In this document: positions 44,060-52,824 of the stretch, one piece after another | Position numbering within the stretch: the stretch's first letter is position 1 | How the letters are laid out: each line of letters starts with the position of its first letter | Assembly (NCBI GenBank): GCA_963976875.1 | Contig: CAXBML010000007.1 | Coordinates: forward strand, 1-64,000 | DNA: 64,000 bases | Direction of reading: 5' to 3' | From: Berkiella_A sp963976875 | Lineage (GTDB): Bacteria > Pseudomonadota > Gammaproteobacteria > Berkiellales > Berkiellaceae | Notes under the pieces: model-generated | What the model was told of the DNA's origin: nothing | Database searches by the model: none | What the model saw: only the letters and a program-made list of their open reading frames with translations | Made by a program: the position numbers and the translations under genes

Positions 44060-45331
44060 ATGGCATTAAAGCAACTATCCCCTAAGCTATTGCCTATATG
44101 GATCGCCATAGGGGCCATTTTGATATCTGCCTGGATGTTTTTCACCGCCCCATCGACCAATCCTTTGCCTCCCGAGGAAGTGGCATGGCCAGTTAATGTT
44201 CTTGAAATCGAGAAGAAAAATTACTCTCCCAACATGCTTATTTTTGGCACGGTGGAATCCCTTTACAATACAACTCTCAGAGCAGGCATTACAGGCTATG
44301 TAGAATCCTTGGTAGCACAGGAAGGCTTAAATTTTAAAAAAGGTGATAAGCTGGCTCAAATAAATCCCATCGATGCGAAACTGAATGTCACGGAACAGGC
44401 CACGAATGTATCGAGATTAGAAGCACTTATCGAAGAAATAAAAAACAAAAACATCTTTGATAAAATAATATATGAGCAACAAAATAAACTCATCAACTTG
44501 TCTAAAAGCGCAGTAGAGCGCCAACAAAAATTGGCTAAAAAAAGTGTCGCCTCTCAAGCCAATATTGAAGAAACGCAAATTAAACTGTTCAGAGAAATCA
44601 TTTCTCTAAATGAACGTAAAAGAACAATTGATAATTTTGAGCAAGAATTAAAACAACTAGAAGCCGATAAAGCCCGTGAGGTCGCTAAACTGGATATTGC
44701 GAAGCTGAATCTCTCGCGTACTCGTATTATTGCACCTTTCAATGGTCGCATTAACAACAGAGCCATTTCCATAGGCGACAGGGTTCAAAATAATCAAGAA
44801 TTAATTAGCTTATATGATACTGAACACTTAGAAATCCGTGCACAGTTCCCAACTGATCAAATTAATATATTACAAAATGCCCTGGAGAAAAAAGAAGTTA
44901 TTTCAGCGACAATATCAAACTTAGAATCTAACCTCAATATTACACTCAGTAGACTGGCAGGTGAAATCAATCGTGACCAAGCTGGAATTGAAGCTTTGTT
45001 TAGAATCCAAGAACCCAACCCTCCTTTGCGTATCGGCCAAACAGTCAAATTAAAAGTCCGACTACCACCCAAAGACAACTTAATATCAATACCTTTTACC
45101 GCACTTTATGATATCTCTGATGGTTATATTGTTTATAAAGTTACCGAAAAAGACAATGACTTACGCTTACAGGCCGTACCGGTAAACCTGGTAGGTGAGT
45201 ACTTTAACAACAATAATCAAAAGTTCATGCTGATTCAAGGTGAGACATTAAAAAATCAAGATCGTGTACTGATCACACGCCTACCGTATGCCAGAGATGC
45301 ACTCAAGGTTGTCATACGTGAGAAAAAATAA
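44060..45331 (+). CDS. RND efflux periplasmic adaptor
   Basis: A membrane-fusion protein of 423 residues. It has one N-terminal membrane segment (about residues 12-30) and biotinyl-lipoyl-like halves (AGITGYVESLVAQEGLNFKKGDKLAQI ... LSRTRIIAPFNGRI). The alpha-hairpin between them contains SVASQANIEETQIKL, and beta-barrel and membrane-proximal domains follow. It should bridge the inner-membrane pump and an outer-membrane channel such as TolC, not encoded here. Overlaps the pump gene. Confidence 0.92.
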   Translation: MALKQLSPKLLPIWIAIGAILISAWMFFTAPSTNPLPPEEVAWPVNVLEIEKKNYSPNMLIFGTVESLYNTTLRAGITGYVESLVAQEGLNFKKGDKLAQINPIDAKLNVTEQATNVSRLEALIEEIKNKNIFDKIIYEQQNKLINLSKSAVERQQKLAKKSVASQANIEETQIKLFREIISLNERKRTIDNFEQELKQLEADKAREVAKLDIAKLNLSRTRIIAPFNGRINNRAISIGDRVQNNQELISLYDTEHLEIRAQFPTDQINILQNALEKKEVISATISNLESNLNITLSRLAGEINRDQAGIEALFRIQEPNPPLRIGQTVKLKVRLPPKDNLISIPFTALYDISDGYIVYKVTEKDNDLRLQAVPVNLVGEYFNNNNQKFMLIQGETLKNQDRVLITRLPYARDALKVVIREKK

Positions 45332-48300
45332 CTTAATTAGCCTCATCAGCCAACATAAAGTCGCTAGCAATATTCTAATGCTCTTATTATTATTTTCTGG
45401 CATATGGGCTATCTCTAAACTCAACACACAATTTTTACCCACATTTCAACTAGATGTCATTCAGGTACAAATTATTTGGCCTGGTGCAAGTGCTGCTGAT
45501 ATAGAAAAAGCCATTACCATACCTGTTGAACAAGAGTTAACCAGTATAAACTATGTGAAAGAAATGACCTCAACGTCTGCTGAAGGTGTATCAACCATTG
45601 CACTAGAGTTCGTTAAAAATGCTGATATTGACCAAGCATTAGAGGATGTGAAACAAAAAGTCAACTTAATTCGAAATTTGCCATTAGAGACTGAGCCCCC
45701 ATTAATTTCAAAAGTCGAACGCTTTGAAAACATAGCATCGCTGATAATTTATGGCCCTAAAAATATAGAAGCTTTACGACCTTTAGCCTATGAATTTAAA
45801 AGAACCTTGCTTGCCAAAGGCATAGCAAAAATCAGCCTCATCGGTCTTCCTGACTTAGAGATTGTCGTCCCACTCTCAAGTGAAATATTATATAACCTGA
45901 ATCAATCCATACCCCAAATCGCCGAGCGGCTATCCCAAGAAAGCACCATTTTACCTGCGGGTACCGCTGGTGAAGACGAATGGGGCCACGCAATAAAAAG
46001 TCCTGGCCAATATGACAATCCTTATGATTTTAGTGAACTCTCCTTACAAGGCGCATCTGCGTTACGGTTACCGTTAAAGCAAGTGGTTAATATCCATGAG
46101 CGGGCCCAAAAAAATGAAGTTTTGTTAACCTACCAAGGAATGCCCGCTATTGAACTAAAGCTTCAAAGAACAGAAGGCGCAGACTCCCTGCGCTCAGCGA
46201 AAATCTTAGAAGAATGGCTTAGTGAAACGCGCGCGCTGTATGGTGACTCTGTTAAGATGCTCATTTATGATCAATCTTGGAAGCCCATTTTTGAGCGAAT
46301 TTCACTATTAATTAAGAATGGCTCGCAAGGGCTGTTTCTCATTATTATTACGCTTTTTTTGTTTTTAGAAAAGCGCATTGCTTTTTGGGTGGCCATAGGA
46401 ATCCCTGTCTCATTTTCCGCCGCTTTAGGTCTTCTATACTTATTTGGCGGCTCTATTAATATGGTCAGCTTGTTTGCATTAATTATGACATTAGGCATTA
46501 TTGTGGATGACACTATTGTTGTCGGTGAAAATGCTTATTGGCGCATACAAAATGGTGTCCCTGCTCATCAAGCTGCCCCACTAGGCGCCTTAAGAATGCT
46601 AACCCCGGTGATTGCATCCTCCCTAACAACCATTGCCGCTTTTTTACCATTAATGATGATTGGTGGCATTATTGGATCAATATTATTTGATATTCCTTTT
46701 GTGGCAATTTGTGTTATTCTCGCATCTTTATTAGAATGTTTTTTTATCCTACCAGGACATATCGCACATAGTTTTTCTCGTTCAACAAAAAAAAATACCA
46801 ATACAAGTTTTTTAGAGCGTGTCCGCATATCATTTGATCAAAAATTTACCACTTTTAGAGATGAATATTTTACAGGTTGGGTTGACTGGTCTCTTAGAAA
46901 CAAACCCGTGAGTTTAAGTATTTCCCTTGCCATTTTGGTTGTTGTTTTATCTTTACCCCTCACAGGCCGAGTTGGATTTAATTTTTTCCCCGCCGCGGAT
47001 AGTGGCATTATCAACGCACATATTCAGTTTGTCGCAGGAACACCACAAAAAATAGTCCAGCAATTCGTCAAGTCTGTGGAGTCTGCACTCAATGACACAG
47101 TAGCAGAAGTCAATGAAAAAGAGAAAACACCCATTCTTTTAAGCGCCCTCAGCTATTATAACCAAGGTGTCTCTGTGGCAAATACGAGCTCTGCTTCAGC
47201 GGATCACCTCGCCAGTATAAAAATTGAACTAACCACTCCAGATCAAAGAAACATAAATAACAACGATTTTATTTCGCAATGGAAAGAAAAAGTAATCATC
47301 CCGCCAGGCTTAGAAAAATTTACTATCTTTTCTAGGCGTGGCGGACCGCCTGGTCAAGATATAGAAATTGACTTAATCGGCACGGATGCCAAAAAGTTAA
47401 AACAAGCCTCTCTAGAGTTACAAAAAGCGCTCTCTAGCTTTGATGGCGTTTTTAATATTGGAGATAATCTTCCATATGGAAAACCAGAACTTATCTATCG
47501 TTTAACACCTCAAGCGGAAAGCTTAAATATAACAATACAATCTTTAGGGCAACAACTACGGGCCGCATTTGATGGCACTATTATTCAAATTGTAAACGAC
47601 CAAGAAGATGAAATTGAAATCCGAGCAATACTCCCTGAAGTGGAAAGGCGTGATCTTGCCACATTGGGACATTATCCAATTTTAACACCCACTGGCCAAA
47701 TGGTACCATTAAATACTGTCGCATATTTTGAAGAAAAAACGGGACTGGCCGAACTGAAGCACAGCGATGGCTTACTGGTCAATCGTGTTTCGGCTGAACT
47801 AGACAGCCAACAAATCTTGGCCACAGATGTCTTAGCATTCTTGGAGCAGAACACCCTATCAGAACTTATAGAGAAATATGGCATAGAATATAAACTCAAG
47901 GGAAAATCTGAAGATCAAGCTCAAACTTTAGGGGATATGGGACGCGGCGTCTTCTTAGCCGTCGCCCTAATTTACTTAATTTTAACTTGGGTATTCTCTT
48001 CTTACTCACAGCCTTTGGTCGTCATGGCTATCTTGCCCTTTGGCATTACGGGCGCCATATTTGGTCATTGGGTGATGGGCATGGACATGACCATATTATC
48101 ACTCTTTGGATTTTTTGGTTTGGCGGGCATTGTGGTCAATGATTCTATTATTTTGGTTTCTTTCTATCACGAGCTCATTGCCAAAGGGATGAAAATGCAG
48201 CACGCTATTGTAGAGGCCACCAGGCTTAGGCTGCGTGCAGTCATACTCACTTCTGTCACGACTATTGCTGGTTTACTCCCTTTGCTGTTTGAAACATCTG

Positions 48301-48461
48301 TTCAAGCGCAGTTTTTAATTCCTATGGCCATCTCTATCTGCTTTGGCTTATTCTTCACGACCTTCTTGGTATTATTCATGATACCGATTTTATTACTTTT
48401 AGAAGAAAAAGCACGCATTAGCATACGCTGGAAAATACGTCACTATGGAAAAACAACATAA
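45318..48461 (+). CDS. RND efflux permease
   Basis: A proton-driven inner-membrane pump of 1047 residues from GTG 45318, which overlaps the adaptor by 14 bp. Upstream ATGs at 45288 and 45297 are in frame but would give an unusual N terminus. Features: the first membrane helix after LISQHKVASN, GASAADIEKAITIPVEQEL, the proton-relay Asp pair in LGIIVDDTIVVGENAYWR and the second half NFFPAADSGIINAHIQF, ending with GLAGIVVNDSIILV. It belongs to the AcrB-like superfamily. The substrate could be drugs or host compounds; it cannot be read from sequence. Confidence 0.94.
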   Translation: MRKNNLISLISQHKVASNILMLLLLFSGIWAISKLNTQFLPTFQLDVIQVQIIWPGASAADIEKAITIPVEQELTSINYVKEMTSTSAEGVSTIALEFVKNADIDQALEDVKQKVNLIRNLPLETEPPLISKVERFENIASLIIYGPKNIEALRPLAYEFKRTLLAKGIAKISLIGLPDLEIVVPLSSEILYNLNQSIPQIAERLSQESTILPAGTAGEDEWGHAIKSPGQYDNPYDFSELSLQGASALRLPLKQVVNIHERAQKNEVLLTYQGMPAIELKLQRTEGADSLRSAKILEEWLSETRALYGDSVKMLIYDQSWKPIFERISLLIKNGSQGLFLIIITLFLFLEKRIAFWVAIGIPVSFSAALGLLYLFGGSINMVSLFALIMTLGIIVDDTIVVGENAYWRIQNGVPAHQAAPLGALRMLTPVIASSLTTIAAFLPLMMIGGIIGSILFDIPFVAICVILASLLECFFILPGHIAHSFSRSTKKNTNTSFLERVRISFDQKFTTFRDEYFTGWVDWSLRNKPVSLSISLAILVVVLSLPLTGRVGFNFFPAADSGIINAHIQFVAGTPQKIVQQFVKSVESALNDTVAEVNEKEKTPILLSALSYYNQGVSVANTSSASADHLASIKIELTTPDQRNINNNDFISQWKEKVIIPPGLEKFTIFSRRGGPPGQDIEIDLIGTDAKKLKQASLELQKALSSFDGVFNIGDNLPYGKPELIYRLTPQAESLNITIQSLGQQLRAAFDGTIIQIVNDQEDEIEIRAILPEVERRDLATLGHYPILTPTGQMVPLNTVAYFEEKTGLAELKHSDGLLVNRVSAELDSQQILATDVLAFLEQNTLSELIEKYGIEYKLKGKSEDQAQTLGDMGRGVFLAVALIYLILTWVFSSYSQPLVVMAILPFGITGAIFGHWVMGMDMTILSLFGFFGLAGIVVNDSIILVSFYHELIAKGMKMQHAIVEATRLRLRAVILTSVTTIAGLLPLLFETSVQAQFLIPMAISICFGLFFTTFLVLFMIPILLLLEEKARISIRWKIRHYGKTT

Positions 48462-48534
48462 ATTCTATTAATTATGTTTTAACCATGCTCATGCTAAATT
48501 ACCAGCCTTAATCGGCAAAAAAAAGCCCTTCCTC

Positions 48535-49212
48535 TCAAAACAAATGGGCATATAAATTGGCCACGGTCTTATTAAGATTTTGCTGATAATAATAAATAAA
48601 AATGGGGACCTTTGTGAATTGCATCAGACTACGTCTTGTCTCAAAAATATTCACTGTACTATTAATACTTTCATTTAAAACAACACCTAAAACTGGAATT
48701 TTGTTCGCATTCAACACTGATAGACATGTTAAAGTGTGACTGATACTACCTAAATAGGTTCCCGCAACAAGCAAGACAGGAAGTGACAAGTCATTAATCC
48801 AATCTAGCACCGTTTTATTTGAGCTAATGGGTGACATAAGACCCCCAACACCCTCAATGAGCATTTGTTGATCATTTTGTTTTGCCCATTTAATTTGCGC
48901 CTCACAGAAATCTATCAGTGATGAAAAATGGAAGGATTTTTTTTCAATGCGCTGCGCCAGATCGGGCGCGACAGGGGTTTGATAACGCCAAGGAGATATT
49001 TTTTGCATATTCTCTTCTATGACCTCCAACCCCATACCAGATAAAAGTAAAGCCGTGTCACTTTGATTTACATTTTCCTGCGTCAGGCCTGATATTAGTG
49101 GCTTTAATGCAGTCAAACGTGATTTTTGATGCCTGTCATATTCTAATAAGCTGTGGGTAACGTAGGTCTTACCTATATCTGTTCCCGTCCCCGTTATGAA
49201 AATAGTATTCAT
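48535..49212 (-). CDS. bioD: Dethiobiotin synthetase
   Basis: BioD closes the ureido ring of dethiobiotin from diaminopelargonic acid, CO2 and ATP. From ATG 49212 the 225 residues start FITGTGTDIGKTYVTHSLL (P-loop) and include KPLISGL, ISPWRYQTPVAPDLAQ and IEGVGGLMSPI. ATG 49218 and GTG 49224 are alternatives. It is divergent from bioA with about 110 bp between them; no clear BirA-type operator was found. Confidence 0.94.
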   Translation of the reverse strand: MNTIFITGTGTDIGKTYVTHSLLEYDRHQKSRLTALKPLISGLTQENVNQSDTALLLSGMGLEVIEENMQKISPWRYQTPVAPDLAQRIEKKSFHFSSLIDFCEAQIKWAKQNDQQMLIEGVGGLMSPISSNKTVLDWINDLSLPVLLVAGTYLGSISHTLTCLSVLNANKIPVLGVVLNESINSTVNIFETRRSLMQFTKVPIFIYYYQQNLNKTVANLYAHLF

Positions 49213-49321
49213 GCGCATGCTCACTTAAATCATGTGGTTAACCAATTTTCGCTCTATATTGACACAAAGAGCCTATTTTATTAGCTTTTACGCAATCTTA
49301 GTTAACCAGAGCAAAACATAA

Positions 49322-50572
49322 ATGGATCATCAGATTTGGCTGCCCTACACGCAAATGCAAACAGCGGCGCTCCCCATAAAAGTAGTCGCAACGGAAAAAG
49401 AATACCTCATTACTGATAATGGTATAAAACTTGTTGACGCTATCAGCTCTTGGTGGACCGCTTGTCATGGCTACAACCACCCTCATATTGTACAAGCCAT
49501 CCAAAACCAAGCTCAAATTATGCCTCACGTTATGCTGGGTGGTATTATTCACCCCCAAGCAGAGACGCTTTGCCATCGACTCACTAGGATGCTGCCAAAT
49601 GATCTAAATCATGTTTTTTTGGCCAATACCGGTTCCGAAGCCATCGAAGTGGCTATGAAAATTGCCATACAATCTGCCATCAACGTGGGAAAAAATAAAA
49701 CCAAATTTTTACATTTTCAACATAGCTACCATGGCGACACACTCTATGCCATGTCTATTTGTGATCCTGAAGAAGGTATGCACCATATTTTTGGTTCCGC
49801 ATTACCACCACAATTAATGTGCAAGCTACCCAAGACCTCTCTGGATATTCAGGATTTTGAAAGCCTACTCATTCAACACCAAGAAGATTTAGCCGGCGTC
49901 ATTATTGAGCCTTTGGTTCAAGGCGCTGGAGGCATGAAAATGCACACGCCCTTACAACTCAAAAAAATAGCACAGCTTTGCAAGAAGTATAATATTTGTT
50001 TTATGGTTGATGAAATTTTCACCGGCTTTGGCCGTACGGGATCCATGTTCGCATTTGAACAAGCTGATATTATCCCTGATATCATTTGTCTATCAAAAGC
50101 CTTAACTGGAGGCACATTGCCGCTGGCAGCGGTTATTACACGCACCCCTATTTATCAAACTTTTCTTTCCGATAATTCTGATAAAGCACTCATGCACGGT
50201 CCAACTTTTATGGGTAATGCTCTCGCTTGTGCCGCAGCCAATGCGAGCTTAGATTTATTAGAGGAAAATAAATGGCAACAACAAGTCACAGATATAGAAC
50301 AACAATTCATACTGGGTTTTAAAACATTAAACGCACTACCTCAAGTAAAAGACGTTCGTATCAAAGGTGCCATTGCCGCCATAGAGCTATGCCAAACTTT
50401 ATCCTCAGAAGATTTTGCTTGGTTTAGTGCCCAGTTTTTGGCTGATGGCTTATGGTGTCGCCCTTTTGGCAATATCGTTTACGCTGCCCCCCCTTTTACA
50501 ATCAAAGAAAAAAATCTACACAAAATAATAAAATCTATCTGCCGCCATGTAGTCAGCTGGCTTCCTGTTTAA
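49322..50572 (+). CDS. bioA: Adenosylmethionine-8-amino-7-oxononanoate aminotransferase
   Basis: BioA makes diaminopelargonic acid using S-adenosylmethionine as amino donor and PLP as cofactor. The 416 residues include SSWWTACHGYNHPHIVQA, ANTGSEAIEVAMKIA, FLHFQHSYHGDTLYAMS, VDEIFTGFGRTGSMFAFE and the PLP lysine in ICLSKALTGGTLPLAAV, followed by HGPTFMGNALACAAA. Length is typical. BioA and BioD are adjacent steps; the SAM cycle genes at 9-13 kb supply its donor. Confidence 0.96.
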   Translation: MDHQIWLPYTQMQTAALPIKVVATEKEYLITDNGIKLVDAISSWWTACHGYNHPHIVQAIQNQAQIMPHVMLGGIIHPQAETLCHRLTRMLPNDLNHVFLANTGSEAIEVAMKIAIQSAINVGKNKTKFLHFQHSYHGDTLYAMSICDPEEGMHHIFGSALPPQLMCKLPKTSLDIQDFESLLIQHQEDLAGVIIEPLVQGAGGMKMHTPLQLKKIAQLCKKYNICFMVDEIFTGFGRTGSMFAFEQADIIPDIICLSKALTGGTLPLAAVITRTPIYQTFLSDNSDKALMHGPTFMGNALACAAANASLDLLEENKWQQQVTDIEQQFILGFKTLNALPQVKDVRIKGAIAAIELCQTLSSEDFAWFSAQFLADGLWCRPFGNIVYAAPPFTIKEKNLHKIIKSICRHVVSWLPV

Positions 50573-50646
50573 TTTTATGAGCCCCCATTTACTCCTCTTT
50601 TAATAAATGGTAGGATAGCTAGCTAATTAAAGCTCGGAACCTTATT

Positions 50647-51480
50647 ATGTACAGACAGCTCAATGCTCTGCTCTCAAAAATCGCCTTCGCCTCTAAAAGA
50701 CATTGGGTTAACTTTAGGCAACTTCTCCATACTTACTGGGGATCAACAACTAAAAAAATACAAAACTTCGGGTTAAGCTGCCAACAAAACTATGAAAAAT
50801 TAACTATCGCAAGCAAATACCATATCAACTCAGCTCAAAAAATATTCCAGCATTATTACAAGCGTGCCATCACCGCGATAATTGCGCTCTACCAAAATAT
50901 CATCAATATGAAAAACTGGGTTATCCTTCATCACACTACTGCCGCTGATGACATAAAAAATATTGGCGAATTTATGAAAGCTTATGCTTTGCGAAAATGG
51001 GCCCAATACCAGCCTCACATTGATGAATTTACTAAATGGTCTATGGCCGTATCAGCAACCGCCTCAACCCTAAAAACCAGCGTCCAAATTTTGCCGATTA
51101 TATTAGCTATGTCAGGTATTTTGGCCGGTGGTATTCCATTAGTTGGATTTTTGTTTCCCGAATTCTTTTTGACTGAGCTGGCATTGTTTACCGTTGTTGT
51201 GGGCGTATCACTGTTTGCCGGTTACTTAAAATATAATGAACTGGTTGCTCGAGCTGAATTAGATGCAAAAACAGAAGAGCATGAGAGAAGGCTTGAGGCA
51301 CTCAGTAAGAGACTTGAAGATCTTGAAGCGGCCTACCGACCTACTAGAAATACAAGCCCAGATATAAGCGACGCTTCCAGATCTAAATCCAGCCCCCCCG
51401 GGACTGCTATGAACGATCCAGACATACTAACTCTAGATAAAAAACTAACATCAAAGCATAAACGACGCGCATCCCTATAA
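50647..51480 (+). CDS. Orphan protein with two membrane segments and a coiled coil
   Basis: A 277-residue protein, not recognised. The N-terminal 130 residues are helical and basic. Two adjacent membrane segments follow (about 148-167 and 177-197, VQILPIILAMSGILAGGIPL and LALFTVVVGVSLFAGYL). A short acidic coiled coil comes next (EEHERRLEALSKRLEDLEAAY), then a Ser-rich, polar tail ending KHKRRASL. No signal peptide. It is isolated between bioA and glpQ-like genes. A host-membrane-directed protein would fit but cannot be shown. Confidence 0.6.
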   Translation: MYRQLNALLSKIAFASKRHWVNFRQLLHTYWGSTTKKIQNFGLSCQQNYEKLTIASKYHINSAQKIFQHYYKRAITAIIALYQNIINMKNWVILHHTTAADDIKNIGEFMKAYALRKWAQYQPHIDEFTKWSMAVSATASTLKTSVQILPIILAMSGILAGGIPLVGFLFPEFFLTELALFTVVVGVSLFAGYLKYNELVARAELDAKTEEHERRLEALSKRLEDLEAAYRPTRNTSPDISDASRSKSSPPGTAMNDPDILTLDKKLTSKHKRRASL

Positions 51481-51632
51481 ACAAATACCAGGAATGCGCC
51501 ATAGGCTTACCTTTCAAGGCACCATTAGATTTATTTAACATAGTATAAACCTCTATTGCTCTCCCTCGCGCTTTAATAGTAATTTGCCAATATAGACCCC
51601 AAGCTTTATAAGTGAACGAAAGGATACCAAGA

Positions 51633-52604
51633 ATGGCTTATAGAAGTATGTTCTTCAGGCAGCTGGCTGCGCTGTGTCTTTCCTTGGCCTTTAGCACTCA
51701 ACTTTTTGCTATCGAAATCTACGCTCATCGCGGTGGGGCAGGCCTTGTGCCAGAAAACACGCTTGCCGCTATTGCCTCCGCATTAAGTATTGGCGTCGAT
51801 GTCATTGATGTTGATATAGGGCTCACTCAAGATAACATCGTTGTAGCCCATCATGATTTAAACTTAAACCCCAACCTAACCCGCACCTTAGAAAAAACCT
51901 GGTTAAAAATTCCAGGGCCAGCAATACAACAGTTAACATACGAAGAGCTAGGACAATACGATGTTGGGCAAATGAATCCAAATTGCAAAGTATGTCAACA
52001 AAATTTCCCTCTGCAATGTCAGCTTGCTGAAGCCAAAATCCCAACCCTACAACAAGTCATCGAGCAATTAAAAAAGTCCCACCAACCCACTCGTTTGCAA
52101 ATAGAGATCAAAACAGATCCACACCAACCGCATAGCGCAAGTCCTCAAGCAATTGTCATGGCTTTAATACAAGTGTTACATGCCGAAAACTATACATCCC
52201 AGGTTGAAGTTCACTCTTTTGACTGGCGAAATCTACTACTCTTGCAACAGCTCGCACCAGAAGTCACCACATCCTATTTAAGCGACCATGACGACTTAAT
52301 CAAACAACCAAACTATTCCGCCTGGCTAGCCGGTCACGATATTGTCAATTTAAATATGTCCTACCCTAAACTCATTAAAAAGTTAGGCGGTTCAATTTGG
52401 TGTCCAAATTATAATGAACTTACCCCCGAGCTGTTAGCAGAGGCACGGGAACTAGGCTTAAAAGTCAATGTTTGGACCGTTGACCAACCAAAAGATATGC
52501 AAACCATGATTGCTTATGGCGTTGATGGTATTATTACCAATAGGCCAGATTTGTTACGGGGCTTATTAGCAGCACAAGGTAAGCTAGTGACCAAAGTAGC
52601 TTAA
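51633..52604 (+). CDS. Glycerophosphodiester phosphodiesterase, exported
   Basis: A GDPD-family enzyme that hydrolyses glycerophosphodiesters to glycerol 3-phosphate and an alcohol. From ATG 51633 (AAAGGA upstream) it has 323 residues with a signal peptide (RQLAALCLSLAFSTQLFA). Catalytic elements: IYAHRGGAGLVPENTLA, VIDVDIGLTQDNIVVAHHDLNLNP, and LQIEIKTDP, ending VWTVDQ...GVDGIITNRPDLL. The IDVDI variant with Asp for the usual Glu occurs in a known subgroup. Expected in the periplasm, feeding lipid-derived glycerophosphate uptake. Confidence 0.92.
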   Translation: MAYRSMFFRQLAALCLSLAFSTQLFAIEIYAHRGGAGLVPENTLAAIASALSIGVDVIDVDIGLTQDNIVVAHHDLNLNPNLTRTLEKTWLKIPGPAIQQLTYEELGQYDVGQMNPNCKVCQQNFPLQCQLAEAKIPTLQQVIEQLKKSHQPTRLQIEIKTDPHQPHSASPQAIVMALIQVLHAENYTSQVEVHSFDWRNLLLLQQLAPEVTTSYLSDHDDLIKQPNYSAWLAGHDIVNLNMSYPKLIKKLGGSIWCPNYNELTPELLAEARELGLKVNVWTVDQPKDMQTMIAYGVDGIITNRPDLLRGLLAAQGKLVTKVA

Positions 52605-52659
52605 CTTGGGGCGCATATTATTGCTGGGCTATCTAGCTAAAAAGTATTCCCTTCCCCAT

Positions 52660-52695
52660 AAAAAAGCGCCTGCAAAATACAGACGCTTTAAGCTT
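52660..52695. terminator. Bidirectional terminator hairpin
   Basis: AAAGCGCCTG (52663-52672) pairs with CAGACGCTTT (52680-52689) with one mismatch. On the minus strand it ends in six T (complement of the A run 52660-52665). On the plus strand it is followed by TTTAAGCTTTT-like sequence. It can end glpQ-like transcripts and the minus-strand candidate RNA. Confidence 0.65.
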
Positions 52696-52751
52696 TTCTG
52701 CCTTCTCGGCAGCATCCTCGCTATCGCTTGGATGTTTCGCGTTGCAGGCGA
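52660..52751 (-). ncRNA. Candidate small RNA with three stem-loops
   Basis: On the minus strand a -10-like TACAAT (52757-52762) would start a transcript near 52751 that ends at the hairpin plus T-run (52660-52665), about 92 nt. Between lie CATCC/GGATG (52713-52717 with 52730-52734) and CTGCC-GAGAA-GGCAG (52698-52712). The 5' end CGCCTGCA (complement of 52743-52750) can pair exactly with the terminator-side TGCAGGCG (complement of 52667-52674), closing the molecule. No -35 box or Rfam family recognised. A 49-codon frame crosses the area but runs through the terminator, so I favour RNA. Confidence 0.45.
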
Positions 52752-52824
52752 CCGTCATTGTATTAAATAACGGTTGCGACATGGACAATTATATTATCGG
52801 TCTCATTAGCAGGAACTTTAGGGT

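Noticed and set aside
49213..49321. BirA operator between bioD and bioA
   Set aside because: GTTAACCA occurs twice, but the TTGTAAACC / GGTTTACAA half-sites and spacing of a BirA operator are absent.
50585..50610. Hairpin CCATTTA/TAAATGG after bioA as a terminator
   Set aside because: The stem is AT-rich, only 7 bp, and has no T-tract after it.
51633..52604. Loss of a catalytic Glu in the glycerophosphodiesterase (IDVDI instead of IEVDI)
   Set aside because: The Asp form occurs in an established subgroup of the family, so it is not evidence of inactivation.
52640..52784. 49-codon minus-strand frame in the candidate small RNA
   Set aside because: The frame runs through the hairpin and T-run that should end the transcript, and no Shine-Dalgarno sequence precedes it.
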